Counted from the first letter of the stretch, positions 15,428 through 24,889 are shown. The stretch is 64,000 nt of DNA from an uncultured Anaeroplasmataceae bacterium (GCA_910579215.1 CAJTTN010000001.1:308273-372272); one strand, 5' to 3'. Numbers and translations are program-made. Notes: generated by a model from the sequence alone, not told the origin.

Positions 15428-16312
15428 TTACTCATCCATATTTACTAATTCATAGCTTCTAGATCCCAATCCCATATGTTCTGCTGCTTCTAGCGTATGT
15501 AAGCCATTTTGTCGTTCTACGCGAGCAACAAAGTGATCTCTTCCCTTATCCTTAGAAGCATAAACCATATCTATGCAGGCTTGATCTATAGCAAGGGGAT
15601 CTAAGGATATCATCATGCCAATGTCCTGCATACAAGGATCTTCTGCCACAGCACAGCAATCACAATCCACAGATAAATTAACAAGCATATTGATGTATAC
15701 GATTTTTCCCTTAAGGTATTCTACTACAGATGTAGCAGCATCTGCCATAGCCTCTAAAAATTGATTTTGGGGAGCCACTAAATTCCACAGCTTCGTTTGA
15801 TCCGTCGTTTTACCTGCAGTATGAATATAAGCCTTTCCAGCTGAGGAGGCACATCCTATAGAAAGCTGCTTAATCGCTCCACCAAAGCCACCCATAGGAT
15901 GTCCCTTAAAATGGGAGAGCACAAGCATAGAATCATAATTTTTTAAATCAGCGCCAATATAATTTTTCTTTATTGTCATACCATTGGGTATAGCCAATTC
16001 CAAATCCTGATTTGCATCTAATATATCAACTCTAAAATATTTACTCCAGCCATGCTCCTGCATAAGCTCTAAATGCTTTTTTGTACTATTTCTAGCCCCA
16101 TCATAGGCCGTATTGCATTCCACAACTGTACCCTGAACAAGCTCAATTAGAGGGCGAACAAATTCAGGACGTACATAATTTTGGTTCCCCTTTTCTCCAG
16201 AGTGTAGCTTAACCGCAACATTTCCCTCTAGGGTAACACCAAGCCTTTGATATAATTCTAATAATCCTTCCTTATCCGTTCTTCTTGTAAAATATACCTT
16301 TGGTTTCATCAT
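15428..16312 (-). CDS. DUF362 domain protein
   Basis: 294 residues. The N-terminal VAVKLHSGEKGN, the central SHFKGHPMGGFGGAIKQLS and the late SLDPLAIDQACIDMVY are the conserved blocks of DUF362 proteins. A cysteine cluster CDCC followed by a further Cys (NLSVDCDCCAVAEDPC) may hold a metal or Fe-S centre, but the extra ferredoxin domain found in longer relatives is absent. Function is not established. ATGATG follows AAGGAGG by 6 nt, so either ATG may serve. It appears to be the first gene of an operon with GNAT and GH4. Confidence 0.8.
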   Translation of the reverse strand: MMKPKVYFTRRTDKEGLLELYQRLGVTLEGNVAVKLHSGEKGNQNYVRPEFVRPLIELVQGTVVECNTAYDGARNSTKKHLELMQEHGWSKYFRVDILDANQDLELAIPNGMTIKKNYIGADLKNYDSMLVLSHFKGHPMGGFGGAIKQLSIGCASSAGKAYIHTAGKTTDQTKLWNLVAPQNQFLEAMADAATSVVEYLKGKIVYINMLVNLSVDCDCCAVAEDPCMQDIGMMISLDPLAIDQACIDMVYASKDKGRDHFVARVERQNGLHTLEAAEHMGLGSRSYELVNMDE

Positions 16313-16381
16313 TTTTTGCCTCCTTAAAAGCTTTCTGCTTACATTATAACATGTTTTATTTTATTTCTTTACAAAAATTAT

Positions 16382-17317
16382 CTAAAGATCAAATAAAGTC
16401 ATTCGCTTATCCAAAAAAGTCAAGCTAGGCTCTTCCTTTATTGTATCTGAATCTAAAAGCTTGCCAAGAAAGATGGGACTATGTACATCATGCTGTTGTA
16501 TAGTTTTTATACTACTAGAAGGAGTAAGGTTTGCATAACAATATTTACATGCATGAGGACAAGTGTTGTAGGCACCAATATCTCTAGTTGGTAAGCATGT
16601 ACATCCTATACGCTTAGGAGTTCCTTTTTTCTTTTGAAAGCTTTGCTTCGTTGCTTCATAAAGTATTTGCGGAGTTGTACAGCCTGAGGGTAGAATCCCA
16701 AAGCTCTTATAATCCTCTGTCGTTCCACAGGTTTGCAGAATAATTCCATGCTTCTTGGCAAGCCTACTAAGCTCTTTAGCTAAAGCATTCTTATCCTCTT
16801 TGGAAAGGGTGATAAGCTCTGGCATATTTCTTTTTACCTTTGCATATTCCTCAACAAAGGAAAAAATAATTCTTTGAATGTAGGGTGCAATTTTTTCTAA
16901 GATATAGGCAAATTTTTCTATTATATAGGATGCTGAATATTTTTTAGTAAATAAGATGGGGTCAAAGCGCCATATTACACGCTCCTTACCAATAAGCCTA
17001 GATAATTTAATTAATGTTTCAATAGATACATCTATGCTAGGAACATTGGGTTCTATATCCTCTTCAAAGGCTGTAATCGTATAATGACAGACTATATTAT
17101 AGCTAGAAAGAAGCTTAGGCATATATTTTAAAATAGGCGTATAATTTTTTGAACAAAAGATAATTGCATCTATCGCTTGTGGACGTAAATCATAACGATA
17201 AACTATAGTAGGATAGATAGGATTACGCACAAAGCAATATCCAGCCCTAAGTCGTTCTATGAACCAATTGGTATAATAGGCAACAATATCTGTACGACCA
17301 CTGACCTGTAAAATCAT
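16382..17317 (-). CDS. DUF1848 protein with Fe-S-like cysteine cluster
   Basis: 311 residues. The hallmark is CTCLPTRDIGAYNTCPHACK followed by YCYAN, close to the C-terminus; the closely set cysteines (CxC ... CxxxCxYC) suggest an iron-sulfur cluster as in radical-SAM relatives. The N-terminus (ILQVSGRTDIVAYYTNWF, VRNP) is also typical of DUF1848. The reaction is unknown. Its ATG overlaps the TGA of the FAD dehydrogenase upstream (ATGA, 17314-17317), implying coupled expression with two flavoproteins. Confidence 0.85.
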   Translation of the reverse strand: MILQVSGRTDIVAYYTNWFIERLRAGYCFVRNPIYPTIVYRYDLRPQAIDAIIFCSKNYTPILKYMPKLLSSYNIVCHYTITAFEEDIEPNVPSIDVSIETLIKLSRLIGKERVIWRFDPILFTKKYSASYIIEKFAYILEKIAPYIQRIIFSFVEEYAKVKRNMPELITLSKEDKNALAKELSRLAKKHGIILQTCGTTEDYKSFGILPSGCTTPQILYEATKQSFQKKKGTPKRIGCTCLPTRDIGAYNTCPHACKYCYANLTPSSSIKTIQQHDVHSPIFLGKLLDSDTIKEEPSLTFLDKRMTLFDL

Positions 17318-18855
17318 TTGTCTAAGTCCTCTACAATCTGCATGGCTGTCCTTAGTCCATCTAAAGCCGCACTCGTTATCCCGCCAGCATAGCCAGCACC
17401 CTCTCCAATAGGATATAGATAAGAGATTGAGGATCTTTTATTTGCATCTCTTAAGATACGCACAGGCGAGGAGCTTCTTGTTTCAATTCCTATTAATATC
17501 GCATCTGGGTCATAAAAGCCCTTCAGCTTATGATTAAATTGCTCAATACCTTCTTTAATCCCCTCAACCACAAAGTCTGGAAGACATTTTCTTAAATCAC
17601 AAAATATTAAGCCATGAGGATAGGTTGTTTCAACTCCTCTTACTTGCGTTGCTACAGTATCCTCCATAAACTCCTTCATGAGATTCGCTGGTGCACGATA
17701 ATCGTTACCGATACGAAATGCTAACCTCTCATAAGTCTCCTGATACTGTAGACCTGCTTCTACATCTTTATGGAAATCTTCTGGTCTTACATCTACTAAG
17801 ATTGCACTATTAGAATTCTTTCCCTCACGCTCTTGATTGCTCATTCCATTAGTTACAATTGTATTTTCCTCTGAGGCTGAGGCTAATACATAGCCACCTG
17901 GACACATACAAAATGTATATATTCCACGCTGATTAGAATGATGGGCAAGCTTGTAATATGCCTTTGGTAAATCTTTTGAGAATGCTCCATATTGAGCCCT
18001 ATTTATAGTTTCTGCCCTATGCTCTACACGTACACCCATAGAAAATGCTTTAGGCTCCATTACAAGTTTTTGCTGTCCATATAAATAGCGTATCGTATCC
18101 TTTGCAGAATGACCAATTCCTAAAAGAATATGCTTAGTCTCAAAGGTTTCCTTTTGGGTATAAACGAAAACACGGTCTTTATGTATTTTAAATTCTTTAA
18201 ATAAAGTATGAAAATAAAAGCGTCCTCCAAGAGCTTCTATTTCTTTTCTCATATTTTTTACAACTTCTCTTAAAAAATCAGTTCCAATATGAGGCATGCT
18301 ATCATAAAGAATGTCCTCCTTTGCCCCATGCCGAACAAATTCCTCAAGAATAAAATGAATCCAAGGACTTTTAACATTCGTATTTAGTTTGCCATCAGAA
18401 AAGGCACCTGCACCACCTTCTCCAAATTGAACGTTATTGTTTGGATTTAGCTGTCTAGTTTTCATAAAATGATTGACAGCCTCTACTCGCTCTTCAATTC
18501 TTCCCCCACGCTCTATAATGATAGGCTTAGCTCCACAGCGTGCTAAATAGAGACTAGCAAAAATACCAGCAGGACCAAATCCCACAACGACAGGCGATAA
18601 AGGCTCTGTCCATTGGGGATATGCTATTTGGGGCTGTTGATTCACATAGATTGAAATTCCTTTTCCCTTTAGCTTTTCTTCCGTTTGCACCCAAAGCTTA
18701 TAAACAAAATATATTTCCTTTTGATTTCTAGCATCAATAGATCTGCTTAAGATTTTATATTGAAATTCTTTTAATTTAAAAACTCTTTTTAATGTCTCTT
18801 GCAAATCTTCTTTTTGATCTACTCGCACCTTAAATTGATCTATTTGATATTGCAT
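17314..18855 (-). CDS. FAD-dependent dehydrogenase (NAD(P)/FAD oxidoreductase)
   Basis: 513 residues. A roughly 90-residue N-terminal alpha/beta domain precedes the FAD site PVVVGFGPAGIFASLYLARCG and IIIERGGRIEERV. Further conserved blocks are NNVQFGEGGAGAFSDGKL, FCMCPGGYVLASASE and a C-terminal GEGAGYAGGITSAALDG that closes the FAD fold. This is the uncharacterised FAD-dependent dehydrogenase family common in Bacillota; the electron donor and substrate are not known. The ATG at 18853-18855 is preferred, with AGGAGAAG upstream. It overlaps the previous flavoprotein gene by 16 nt and the DUF1848 gene by 4. Confidence 0.88.
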   Translation of the reverse strand: MQYQIDQFKVRVDQKEDLQETLKRVFKLKEFQYKILSRSIDARNQKEIYFVYKLWVQTEEKLKGKGISIYVNQQPQIAYPQWTEPLSPVVVGFGPAGIFASLYLARCGAKPIIIERGGRIEERVEAVNHFMKTRQLNPNNNVQFGEGGAGAFSDGKLNTNVKSPWIHFILEEFVRHGAKEDILYDSMPHIGTDFLREVVKNMRKEIEALGGRFYFHTLFKEFKIHKDRVFVYTQKETFETKHILLGIGHSAKDTIRYLYGQQKLVMEPKAFSMGVRVEHRAETINRAQYGAFSKDLPKAYYKLAHHSNQRGIYTFCMCPGGYVLASASEENTIVTNGMSNQEREGKNSNSAILVDVRPEDFHKDVEAGLQYQETYERLAFRIGNDYRAPANLMKEFMEDTVATQVRGVETTYPHGLIFCDLRKCLPDFVVEGIKEGIEQFNHKLKGFYDPDAILIGIETRSSSPVRILRDANKRSSISYLYPIGEGAGYAGGITSAALDGLRTAMQIVEDLDK

Positions 18856-19937
18856 AGCTCTTCTCCTATTTTTAAAGCACAACAGAATGCAAACATAAGA
18901 TTGTAGCCTCCACAAATTCCATCCACATCTAAAATTTCTCCACCAGCATAAATATGAGAATCCTTCTTTAATCTTAAATGCTCATCTATTTCCTCTAGGG
19001 AAATTCCTCCTGCCACCACCTGTGCAAATTCAAAATCATAAACACCTAAAATGGGGAAGGTAAAATTATGTAACAAACAATTAAGCTCCTTAATAGAAAA
19101 GCTTTTAAAATATTCTACGAGCTTAGGATGAACTAGACCAATCAAATCCTCATAAGAGGAGACCTTAATCTCTTGATCAGGAAATAAATCTAAACGAATG
19201 CTACAATTCTGTTTTGATTTTAATCTGGAATAATAGCTAGATAAATTCATAACACAAATCCCTGATATGCCATCGTTTTTAAAAATGACCTCTCCAAACT
19301 CCTGGTAGACTTGCTTTTCTTCTTGTAAAAGAGAGACACGACATTTAACACGGAGACCAAATAATCTCTTACAATCCCATTGTAATTTAAATCCAACTAG
19401 ACTTGGGTTTAAGGACGTCATCTTTATATTTAAATCCTGTAAAAGCTGATAAAATCCTAGCTGTTTTTTTGAGGTAAAGGAGGCAATAGAGCCTATAGCT
19501 AAGACCACATAATCAAACGGTCCTCTAACCTCATTTAAATAATATTTAGCGTTAATCTTTGTAATGGATTGAACAGAAAAATTTTCTATTACGTTCAATT
19601 TCTTCTTAGTTAATATCTGTAAAACACTTAAGGACGATTCACTATATGGATAGATTCTCCCCTCTTCATCACTTTTGGTTAGGAGGCCGAATTGCTTCCA
19701 CACTTCAGCAAGCTTATTTCTATAGGTATCTACAATAGTGTAGCCTAGGGTTGAATTATAAACTGATGCATCGATATACATATTTCCTAAATTAGCTTTC
19801 CCATTTCCACTTGCAAGTAATTTTCTTCCTAAAAGACTTTTTTCAAAAAGCTCATAGGATATATGATGCTGTTCTAAAAGATTTGCTAGAAGAAGCCCAC
19901 AAGCTCCACCTCCAATAATTGCAACCTTCAATGTCAT
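18840..19937 (-). CDS. HI0933/BaiN-family flavoprotein
   Basis: About 365 residues. The start LKVAIIGGGACGLLLANLL binds FAD; GRKLLASGNGKANLGN and the final GGEILDVDGICGGYNLMFAF are the diagnostic motifs of the HI0933 / BaiN group, some of which reduce enone intermediates of bile acids. The fold is complete. GTG (19940), ATG (19937) and TTG (19931) are all possible starts; AGAGG is 8 nt before the TTG and too near the ATG, so TTG may be the true start, changing only three residues. It heads a three-gene redox operon with the FAD dehydrogenase and DUF1848. Confidence 0.88.
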   Translation of the reverse strand: MTLKVAIIGGGACGLLLANLLEQHHISYELFEKSLLGRKLLASGNGKANLGNMYIDASVYNSTLGYTIVDTYRNKLAEVWKQFGLLTKSDEEGRIYPYSESSLSVLQILTKKKLNVIENFSVQSITKINAKYYLNEVRGPFDYVVLAIGSIASFTSKKQLGFYQLLQDLNIKMTSLNPSLVGFKLQWDCKRLFGLRVKCRVSLLQEEKQVYQEFGEVIFKNDGISGICVMNLSSYYSRLKSKQNCSIRLDLFPDQEIKVSSYEDLIGLVHPKLVEYFKSFSIKELNCLLHNFTFPILGVYDFEFAQVVAGGISLEEIDEHLRLKKDSHIYAGGEILDVDGICGGYNLMFAFCCALKIGEELCNIK

Positions 19938-19983
19938 CACCTCTTTTTATTATTGTAACATTTTTTTTAATAATAGAAAAGAA

Positions 19984-20005
19984 AAAAGGCAATTTTTTGC
20001 CTTTT
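19984..20005 (-). terminator. Terminator of the acyltransferase/GT2 operon
   Basis: 9-bp stem (AAAAGGCAA / TTGCCTTTT) with a 4-nt loop and T-rich tail on the minus strand, overlapping the stop at 20004. Confidence 0.75.
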
Positions 20006-20792
20006 ATATAGAATAAAATCTTTTATAGCAATCCCATATAACTCTTTCATTTTCTTCCTTTAAATAAGCCTTATTTTCTGTTAAAGATAGATTATTTTTA
20101 GGATAAATTGGTCTTAAAATATGAAGAATAAATTTTCTTTTTTCTAATCCCATAGAATCTATAGAAGTTGTTTTTTTGAAGGTAATGAATAAGGGGACAA
20201 TAGGAACATGATGTTTAGCAGCAAAATGAAAAGCTCCCGTTTGATAGGGTCTTGGCTTCTCATAGCACCACCATTCTGATCCCTCTGGAAAAAATAATAT
20301 CCAATCCTTCTTTTTTAAAGAGTCTGCAACCTCCATAGAAAATTTACGCATATAGCATTGCTTAGAGGGAATAGAAAGCATTCCATGCGCACGCATAAAG
20401 CAGCCTAATCTACCTTTTAAATTGTTAAATTCAGCTGCAGTATAGCGAATATGCCTATCCTTAAGCGCATGTCCCACCACTAAAGAATCAAGCTTATTTA
20501 CATGATTACACGTGAGAATAGCACCTGAGGAAATAGATTTAATATTTTGTTTACCTACAATCTCAGTCTGTAGCCAAATATGATTTGCATAGAAGCGATA
20601 AGGCTTAACAAGAAACTGATTGACAAAGAAATAGCCTACTCTTTTTGATATCGTTTTATGGTAAGAAAAGGAGGCATCGATTGGAATAAAATCTAAGCTA
20701 GGCTGAGAATCTACATGCATGCTGTAGCATTGTTTTTTCTCTGCTTCTAAGATTCTTTCTAAAACATCCTTTGTCGTTTGATGTAAATGCAT
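20004..20792 (-). CDS. PlsC-type acyltransferase
   Basis: 262 residues. The acyltransferase motif NHVNKLD (canonical HxxxxD) and FFPEGSEWWCY, in place of the usual PEGTR, mark a 1-acylglycerol-3-phosphate acyltransferase family member at the inner membrane face. A short N-terminal extension of about 75 residues has no clear membrane helix. It follows the GT2 gene by 3 nt and ends a three-gene operon with a second acyltransferase, suggesting production of an acylated glycolipid or polysaccharide precursor rather than bulk phospholipid. Confidence 0.82.
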   Translation of the reverse strand: MHLHQTTKDVLERILEAEKKQCYSMHVDSQPSLDFIPIDASFSYHKTISKRVGYFFVNQFLVKPYRFYANHIWLQTEIVGKQNIKSISSGAILTCNHVNKLDSLVVGHALKDRHIRYTAAEFNNLKGRLGCFMRAHGMLSIPSKQCYMRKFSMEVADSLKKKDWILFFPEGSEWWCYEKPRPYQTGAFHFAAKHHVPIVPLFITFKKTTSIDSMGLEKRKFILHILRPIYPKNNLSLTENKAYLKEENERVIWDCYKRFYSI

Positions 20793-20795
20793 GAG

Positions 20796-22079
20796 CTATG
20801 CCTCACTTTCTTGAAATTCAACACGAGCAATCCTCTTCCATTCCTTTGTTCTTTTAAAGGTAAATATTTTGGTCATGATTCCTATATAGCCCATATAGTA
20901 AAAGGGATGGGTAAGGCTTATCCAAATTCTTCTCATCCAAGACATAGGTAAGTATTTACGATCCACCCACATACACCGAATGGTCATTATAAACAATCCT
21001 AAATATAGATTAGCAAAGCTTAAAAAGGAGACGATAAAAAATACATAGAAATAAGAAAATTTTAGACCTGCACAAACACATCCTAAAATAATATTTAATA
21101 AAAAAAGAATAAGGAGGAAGCCAACATAGAAATAGACATAGTATAAAGAATGAATTGCATAAAAATTATTTTTATCTTGAGAAGATTTTTTAGCCTCTTT
21201 CAATTTTTCATCGTATAAGCGATCACAATCTACTACCCCTGTCATCCAACGATTTCTTCTTAAATTTGTAGCATGTAAGCTCGTTGCTTCCTCAACATAA
21301 CAGACCGCATAAGAAACATATTCACATCTATAGTGATGTAGAGCACAACAGCGCTGAAGCTCCATATCCTCCGTCAATGTTTTTAAAAATGGCCAACCAT
21401 TCCATTGCTTCACAAGGGAACTACGCAATAATAGACCTGTTCCTAAGGTCATAGTGACAATACCCAAATCTGATTTAGCTCGATTTCCAAGCTCACTCAT
21501 CAAGGTCCAAATAAGTCCATTGCATTGAGAGGCCCAGCTATTAGCGTTTTTAGAAGAATTTAAATAATTCTTTACAACTAGCTTAGAGTTATAGACATCT
21601 CTACCACTACCAAAGGCACGATTCATTTCACATAAAAACATCGAATCTAAAACACAATCCGCATCTATAATTAAGAAGCCATCATATAAATCTGGATACT
21701 GTGCACATATCCTTTGCATCCCATAATTCAAGGCATGCCCCTTTGTGGTTTGTTCCTCATCGACATAGACAATAGCGGAAGGATAGACAGAGGAAATCCA
21801 CTCTATCGCTGGATCATTTTCTTCTTTTACAATGATATAGACATCAAACAATTTATGATCATAGGTCTGTTTTTGTAAAGAATCTAATAAGGCTAAAATC
21901 GTTTTTCCTTCATTTCTTGCCGGTATTACAACTGCAAAACGATGCAAAGTATAGGATTCTATCCTTGCCTGTGGATTCTTATGCCAAAACCACCAAGAGA
22001 TACGCTTTGCATACAAAATAAGAAACACTATCGTTCCAACACATAAAATACCTATCATACTATACATACATATCAACAT
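20796..22079 (-). CDS. Membrane GT2 glycosyltransferase
   Basis: 427 residues: an N-terminal membrane helix, a GT-A domain with VIPARNEGKT, the metal site DADCVLD, the acid block TEDMELQRC and LRRNRWMTG (a variant of the QxxRW motif), then two or three C-terminal membrane helices. This is the arrangement of processive, cellulose- or hyaluronan-synthase-like enzymes that build a polymer while exporting it. Donor sugar unknown. The ATG at 22077-22079 overlaps the end of the upstream acyltransferase. The context with two acyltransferases suggests a cell-surface glycolipid or acylated glycan. Confidence 0.85.
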   Translation of the reverse strand: MLICMYSMIGILCVGTIVFLILYAKRISWWFWHKNPQARIESYTLHRFAVVIPARNEGKTILALLDSLQKQTYDHKLFDVYIIVKEENDPAIEWISSVYPSAIVYVDEEQTTKGHALNYGMQRICAQYPDLYDGFLIIDADCVLDSMFLCEMNRAFGSGRDVYNSKLVVKNYLNSSKNANSWASQCNGLIWTLMSELGNRAKSDLGIVTMTLGTGLLLRSSLVKQWNGWPFLKTLTEDMELQRCCALHHYRCEYVSYAVCYVEEATSLHATNLRRNRWMTGVVDCDRLYDEKLKEAKKSSQDKNNFYAIHSLYYVYFYVGFLLILFLLNIILGCVCAGLKFSYFYVFFIVSFLSFANLYLGLFIMTIRCMWVDRKYLPMSWMRRIWISLTHPFYYMGYIGIMTKIFTFKRTKEWKRIARVEFQESEA

Positions 22080-22846
22080 ATGCCAACACGCTCCTTTTTT
22101 ACATACTTTATTTTTTCATACGTATTTTTTTTACTTCTTCTCACCATTGCCTCATATACCTCGTTTCTCAAAGCCTTACTTGCTTCTTTCTGGGAAAGAT
22201 TATTCTTAGGATAAAAGGGGCCATCTACATAGCAAATCATTTTTGTTCGAATTCTTTTCTTATGATAGGTCACTGTAAATGAATATACAGGTGTATTTTC
22301 TATAACAGGATAAGTAAAGGCAGCCTCCCCAAATGGACGTATTTTAGTATAATAGGGCCAAACATGAGCTTCTGGATAAATCATAATCCCTTCCTGTAAG
22401 AAAATCAAATGATGCAAATATGCTTTATAATTTCTCATTCCACTAAGCTTAGTGGGTATCGGAACAGCTCCAAGCATTGCCATAAGATTTTTAGTCCCCT
22501 TTAGACTTAAATTCTCTGAGCATACCAAAACCTTTATACGCTTAGGATAGCAAATCAAAGCGGGTAAAAAGCCATCTGCAGGGATATGGGTATGATTGGC
22601 ATAAATAAAGTAGCCATCTTTTTTATGCAATTTTAGAGCCCTTCGATTTTCGAATTGAACTGAAAATCGAATCTTCATATAAAAAAAGGCAAAGATTCTT
22701 ACCATTCTATAAAATAGATGGGCAAAAAAACTCCATAGCTTTCCTCTCATATAAGGATAGCTTTGATCTATATCTATTCTATTTCTTTGAAATCCTGAAA
22801 AATCATCAGTCAATTCATTTTCATAATATATGATTTTACTTTTCAT
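22073..22846 (-). CDS. PlsC-like acyltransferase, PEAH subfamily
   Basis: 257 residues. The active site reads NHTHIPADGF with five residues between His and Asp instead of four, and the second block is IMIYPEAHVWPYYTKIRPF. As I recall, both features are shared by a Bacillota subfamily of lysophospholipid-type acyltransferases, so this is a subfamily trait, not decay. A hydrophobic stretch at about residues 40-60 may anchor it to the membrane. It starts the acyltransferase-GT2-acyltransferase operon; GGGGAGAGG precedes the ATG, and a TATAAT box lies at 22868-22873. Confidence 0.8.
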   Translation of the reverse strand: MKSKIIYYENELTDDFSGFQRNRIDIDQSYPYMRGKLWSFFAHLFYRMVRIFAFFYMKIRFSVQFENRRALKLHKKDGYFIYANHTHIPADGFLPALICYPKRIKVLVCSENLSLKGTKNLMAMLGAVPIPTKLSGMRNYKAYLHHLIFLQEGIMIYPEAHVWPYYTKIRPFGEAAFTYPVIENTPVYSFTVTYHKKRIRTKMICYVDGPFYPKNNLSQKEASKALRNEVYEAMVRRSKKNTYEKIKYVKKERVGIC

Positions 22847-22932
22847 AGCCTCTCCCCTTTTTGTATGATTATATGAAAGAATACCCTAAAATCCTACCTA
22901 AATAACTTTCTAAATAAAAGAGAGAAAAAAAT

Positions 22933-22958
22933 AGGTATCTCCTATTAGGAGAACACCT
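22933..22958. other. Hairpin between divergent genes
   Basis: AGGT-A-TCTCCT / AGGAGA-AC-ACCT around an ATT loop, with seven T residues following on the minus strand. It looks like a terminator, but no minus-strand gene ends here; it lies between the divergent acyltransferase operon and the XRE gene. It could be an operator for the regulator or stop antisense read-through. Confidence 0.45.
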
Positions 22959-23001
22959 TTTAAGACAAAATTTTCAAGCTAGATAGGATAAAATTTAATC
23001 T

Positions 23002-23595
23002 ATGAGCGAGCTAAGAAAAATTATAGGAAAAAATCTTTCCGAATTAAGAAAAAGAAAAAAATATACACAACAGGAGCTAGGAGAAATTCTATTGTATTCT
23101 GATAAAACTATCTCAAAATGGGAAAAGGGAGAATCCTTACCTGGAATAGAAATCCTATGTAGCTTATGTGACCTTTATGGAATTACCTTAGATTATCTGA
23201 CACATGAAGGAAGCTATGAAGAAAAAAAGGAATTTCATAAACAGGATAAAAGTAAAATAAATAAAATTATGATTACTCTTCTTTCTATTTCTTTAATCTG
23301 GTTTTTAATATTGATAAGCTATGTATATCCTTACGTTATGATTCATATAAATTTATGGATTTTATTTATTTGGGGACTTCCAGCTTCCTGGTTTCTTCTT
23401 CTCATATTTAATCGCATATGGGGAAAAAGAAAATATAAATTTGCTATCCTAAGTCTATTTTTATGGAGTTTTTTAACCGCTGTATTTTTGCTACTTTTAT
23501 TTATGAATCAATCTTATCAGGTATGGGCCATTTTTTTATTAGGGATTCCCGCACAAATTGCTATCATTCTTTGGAGTCAGATAAAAAGATTCTGA
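23002..23595 (+). CDS. XRE-family regulator fused to a membrane domain
   Basis: 197 residues. The first 65 form an XRE/Cro helix-turn-helix (ELRKRKKYTQQELGEILLYS, then KTISKWEKGESLPGIEIL). After a charged linker come four or so hydrophobic helices (from about residue 85 to the end), so the regulator is membrane-anchored. Such proteins often sense envelope stress or antimicrobial peptides. No ribosome site precedes the ATG and TAAAAT ends 7 nt before it, so the mRNA may be leaderless. It diverges from the glycolipid operon and may control it; that is inference. Confidence 0.8.
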   Translation: MSELRKIIGKNLSELRKRKKYTQQELGEILLYSDKTISKWEKGESLPGIEILCSLCDLYGITLDYLTHEGSYEEKKEFHKQDKSKINKIMITLLSISLIWFLILISYVYPYVMIHINLWILFIWGLPASWFLLLIFNRIWGKRKYKFAILSLFLWSFLTAVFLLLLFMNQSYQVWAIFLLGIPAQIAIILWSQIKRF

Positions 23596-23619
23596 GACTA
23601 AGCATTCAATCGAACTAAA

Positions 23620-23665
23620 AAAAACACCACAACAAAGAAGCTACTTCTAAGCCTGTGGTGTTTTT
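23620..23665. terminator. Bidirectional terminator
   Basis: 12-bp stem (AAAAACACCACA / TGTGGTGTTTTT) enclosing a 22-nt loop that itself contains GAAG / CTTC. It serves the XRE gene (+) and the GT4 gene (-). Confidence 0.8.
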
Positions 23666-23674
23666 ATCTATTTA

Positions 23675-24811
23675 TCATTTATTCTTTTGTTCTGCAATAG
23701 CAAGCTTGAATACATCCTCTAATTGATGTACACAATGATCTATTGAATATTGCTTAGCATATGCAATATATTCCTGACTTCTTTTTTCCTTTTCCTGCTC
23801 ATGCTCCATATAATATTCTATTTTTTCTCTTAACGAATCAGCATTACCATGAGAAAACAAATTATGCTCATCTAAGGCAAATTGATTAGTAGCAGAAATT
23901 TTACTATCAGATATAATCGGAACTAGACCACATGTGAATGCCTCCATACAACTGATCGCTTCTATTTCAGCATCAGATGCATGGACATAAAGGTCACTAT
24001 AATTAATAACCTCTAATAGCTCATCTGCATTATAAAAGCCAAAAATAGGCGGATTCGTCAGCTTTGCACCTAAGGCTTCTAAATGACCTTTCCATGGGCC
24101 TTGCCCAGCCAAAATAATTTGAATTTTTGATTCATATTTTGAATTTGCAATAGCTTCTATAATTAAATCCTGTCGTTTCTCTACAGAGTATCTGCCAATC
24201 ATTAATATAATATATTTATCCTGTAAGGCTTGAGGCTTAGCAACCTCTTTCTTTTGAAAAAAGCTTGATACTCCATTAGAAATAACATGAAGGTTTGCAG
24301 TATATCCATGCTGCTTCAATTGATCAGCAATCATATTAGAAGGACAATGCACATGCGTAAATTTATTATAAAATTTTCTAAATTTACGATAAATCACATT
24401 ATTTAAGGATTGAATCTTATTCATATGAAGTGTTGAAGTTATATTTTCAGGTTGTAAATGAAAGGCTGCCGTAGTAGGAATACCCTCCTTATCACAAAGC
24501 TTTTTTCCTAAGCGCTGACAACCAAATGGTAAAAGAAAATGAACGACGTCACTACCCTTGATTGCTTCCTGTAATACCTTTTTATTTTTTTTTGCAAATA
24601 TGAAACCCTGGGTCTTAGAAACCTGATAAAGTACTGGTATTTTACTGATTCCTAACTCGTAAGCATTTTTGGGTTCCACATTATCTACCGTAGAAGCTGC
24701 AATTTTTACAGTATGTCCATGCTGCATTAATACCTCAGCAAATCTTCTTGTAGTCATGGTAGTTCCATTAGATGCTTGAGCATAAGAATCAACGATTAAA
24801 GTTATAACCAT
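23675..24811 (-). CDS. GT4 glycosyltransferase, diacylglycerol glucosyltransferase-like
   Basis: 378 residues of GT-B fold. The N-terminal VDSYAQASNGTTMTTRRFAE and C-terminal nucleotide-sugar site EAISCMEAFTCGLVPIISDS (an ExxxxxxE arrangement), with HASDAEIEA, are those of GT4 enzymes close to 1,2-diacylglycerol 3-glucosyltransferases, including the Acholeplasma monoglucosyl-diacylglycerol synthase, which make membrane glucolipids. Other lipid or polysaccharide GT4 activities remain possible. It has its own promoter (TTGTCT, 17 bp, TATAAT at 24840-24868) and a terminator shared with the XRE gene, so it stands alone. Confidence 0.8.
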   Translation of the reverse strand: MVITLIVDSYAQASNGTTMTTRRFAEVLMQHGHTVKIAASTVDNVEPKNAYELGISKIPVLYQVSKTQGFIFAKKNKKVLQEAIKGSDVVHFLLPFGCQRLGKKLCDKEGIPTTAAFHLQPENITSTLHMNKIQSLNNVIYRKFRKFYNKFTHVHCPSNMIADQLKQHGYTANLHVISNGVSSFFQKKEVAKPQALQDKYIILMIGRYSVEKRQDLIIEAIANSKYESKIQIILAGQGPWKGHLEALGAKLTNPPIFGFYNADELLEVINYSDLYVHASDAEIEAISCMEAFTCGLVPIISDSKISATNQFALDEHNLFSHGNADSLREKIEYYMEHEQEKEKRSQEYIAYAKQYSIDHCVHQLEDVFKLAIAEQKNK

Positions 24812-24839
24812 AGAATATCCACCCTTCTGTACTAAGCAT

Positions 24840-24868
24840 ATTATACAATATAAGATGAATTAAGACAA
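24840..24868 (-). promoter_or_regulatory. Promoter of the GT4 gene
   Basis: Minus strand TTGTCT, 17-bp spacer, TATAAT. Confidence 0.65.
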
Positions 24869-24889
24869 GAAAAACTTTTTAGACATCCA

